From assembly GCA_024195265.1 (NCBI GenBank), contig JAJLRJ010000005.1, positions 31,436,036-31,500,035 on the forward strand: DNA of 64,000 bases, read 5' to 3'. This DNA is from Dendrophyllia cribrosa (Eukaryota > Cnidaria > Anthozoa > Scleractinia > Dendrophylliidae). The position numbers and the translations under genes are program-made. This document shows positions 35,160 to 64,000 of this stretch, piece by piece; position 1 is the first letter of the stretch, and every line of letters begins with the position of its first letter. Under the pieces are notes generated by a model. The model saw nothing but the letters and a program-made list of their open reading frames with translations, had not been told where the DNA came from and did not search any database.

Positions 35160-35616
35160 AGTGCCTATAACCCCTAGAAAGTTATTTTCAGAATCAACTC
35201 TATGTACATTGAATAGTTGAATGGTAAAATATTTCTGGTTTTGAACGTCGCGTTTGAGAGTTATAGAGATTTGAATTTACAAAATGCTAATTAGATGACG
35301 TCAACCCGGGAATCATTTATTATACAACTACTTGTTTTCACCTCCAAGTAATATTTTTTTACGAATCAATCGACTATCCACAGTTTATTTTTAGCATTTA
35401 TCAAATTAATTATCTTCAAGCTGTAAACTGCGCATTGTAAATTGATGTAGAAATAATGGCAAATTCCCGGGTTGACGTCATCTAATTAGCATTTTGTAAA
35501 TTCAAATCTCTATAACTCACAAACGCGACGTTCAAAACCAGAAATATTTTACCAATCAACTATCCAATGTACATAGAGTTGATTCTGAAAATAACTTTCT
35601 AGGGGTTATAGGCACT
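35160..35616. mobile_element. Long-TIR TTAA MITE (AGTGCCTATA family), copy 1
   Basis: A 457-bp unit with inverted arms of about 170 bp starting AGTGCCTATAACCCCTAG, flanked by TTAA (35156-35159 and 35617-35620). Each arm carries GATGACGTCAACCCGGG, so two CRE cores occur per element. A close copy is at 41342-41796. Confidence 0.85.
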
Positions 35617-35620
35617 TTAA

Positions 35621-36318
35621 TAATTGTTCTAGTATATACCAAACCAGTGATAAGCAGCAACATATCCTTCACCATATGCTAATGTTCACAAAGGGCAGTT
35701 GTAAAATGGGGGGCTGCATTGGATATTTCACACAAATGTGCGCGAAATATATATTTATTCGTTCTTTTCTTTTTTCACTGTAAACTAATATTACGTAATT
35801 TTGCTGTTGTTAATTATGAATGGCATGGTGTGGTGAATTAAAAAAATAATATGAAAGGGAGATTGTTTCTAATTACATTAGGCACTTAGTTTTGCAGTTG
35901 TTCTGAAATAAAGTATTGATTTGTATTTAAAAAATACATAAATAAATAAAATTTAAAAATCCAGAACAATTCCTAGAGGTGAACAGCAAATACTACTCCA
36001 AGTTTGAGTAACGGATCAGAGCGCGCAAAAAACTATCCACCAGTTTGATATATACTAAAATAAATCATTCCCCCTTGTACCAACTAGGTATCAAGTCAGG
36101 GCACGGACATTCCAGTGAGTTGTTGATTTATAAAAAGGGAACACATTTACATGTATTACCTTTGGAAGGCAATGGAAAACCTGCCTTAGTTATCTTCTAC
36201 ATCTAGATAATAAGTAATTTGTAAAGGTTTTACTCTTATTCTATTTACAACTGAATTAATATGAAATCAGCATGATAGTACACAATGTCAGGTAGACCAA
36301 GATTGACCTTTTTTCTCA
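35621..36318 (-). other. IMPDH 3' UTR and intergenic region
   Basis: Sequence downstream of the IMPDH stop on the - strand. A candidate poly(A) signal AATAAA lies at 35754-35759 (- strand). No other feature is recognised. Confidence 0.4.

Positions 36319-64000
<27,682 letters not shown>

Overview
The window is animal genomic DNA: widely spaced, spliced genes in AT-rich sequence full of transposons. The protein families, long repeat-laden introns, tRNA-derived SINEs and Ngaro-type and Ginger-type elements suggest an anthozoan cnidarian, most likely a stony coral. The phylum is my inference from the overall picture; no single marker here names a species.

Two host genes are recognisable and they converge. 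On the + strand, 13.5-24.4 kb holds a complete eight-exon gene for a heterotrimeric G-protein alpha subunit of the Gi class (354 residues, every splice site GT-AG). On the - strand, 36.3-63.7 kb holds thirteen exons of inosine-5'-monophosphate dehydrogenase (464 residues to the stop). Its first ~49 residues lie beyond the right edge. The two proteins have unrelated jobs (GPCR signalling; guanine nucleotide synthesis), although both concern guanine nucleotides.

Region by region: 1-13.5 kb has no recognised gene and holds foldback elements, homopolymer C tracts, a TTAA-flanked MITE and two copies of a Penelope-like, hammerhead-related element with 14-15 bp target duplications. Introns of the G-alpha gene carry several MITEs. 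The 25.8-36.3 kb interval between the genes is a transposon mosaic: long-TIR MITEs, a SINE split by another MITE, a GC-rich repeat array built on CCGGGCCAGCCCGG, a decayed LINE reverse transcriptase, and nested TTAA elements. The last IMPDH intron contains a ~3.1 kb satellite of 106-bp units. The 10.9-kb IMPDH intron at 48.8-59.8 kb contains a Ginger-like DNA transposon with an intact DDE integrase and an almost complete Ngaro-type tyrosine-recombinase retrotransposon. An inverted SINE pair sits just upstream, in the preceding intron of the same gene.

No CRISPR arrays, operons or rRNA genes were seen. The tRNA-like sequences look like SINE heads or relics rather than working tRNA genes. The most unusual points are the origin of the satellite from a dispersed MITE, the natural before/after record of TTAA insertion at 33.8-34.5 kb, the hammerhead-like foldback elements, and the UGA-CUAG and UAAUG junctions between the Ngaro reading frames.
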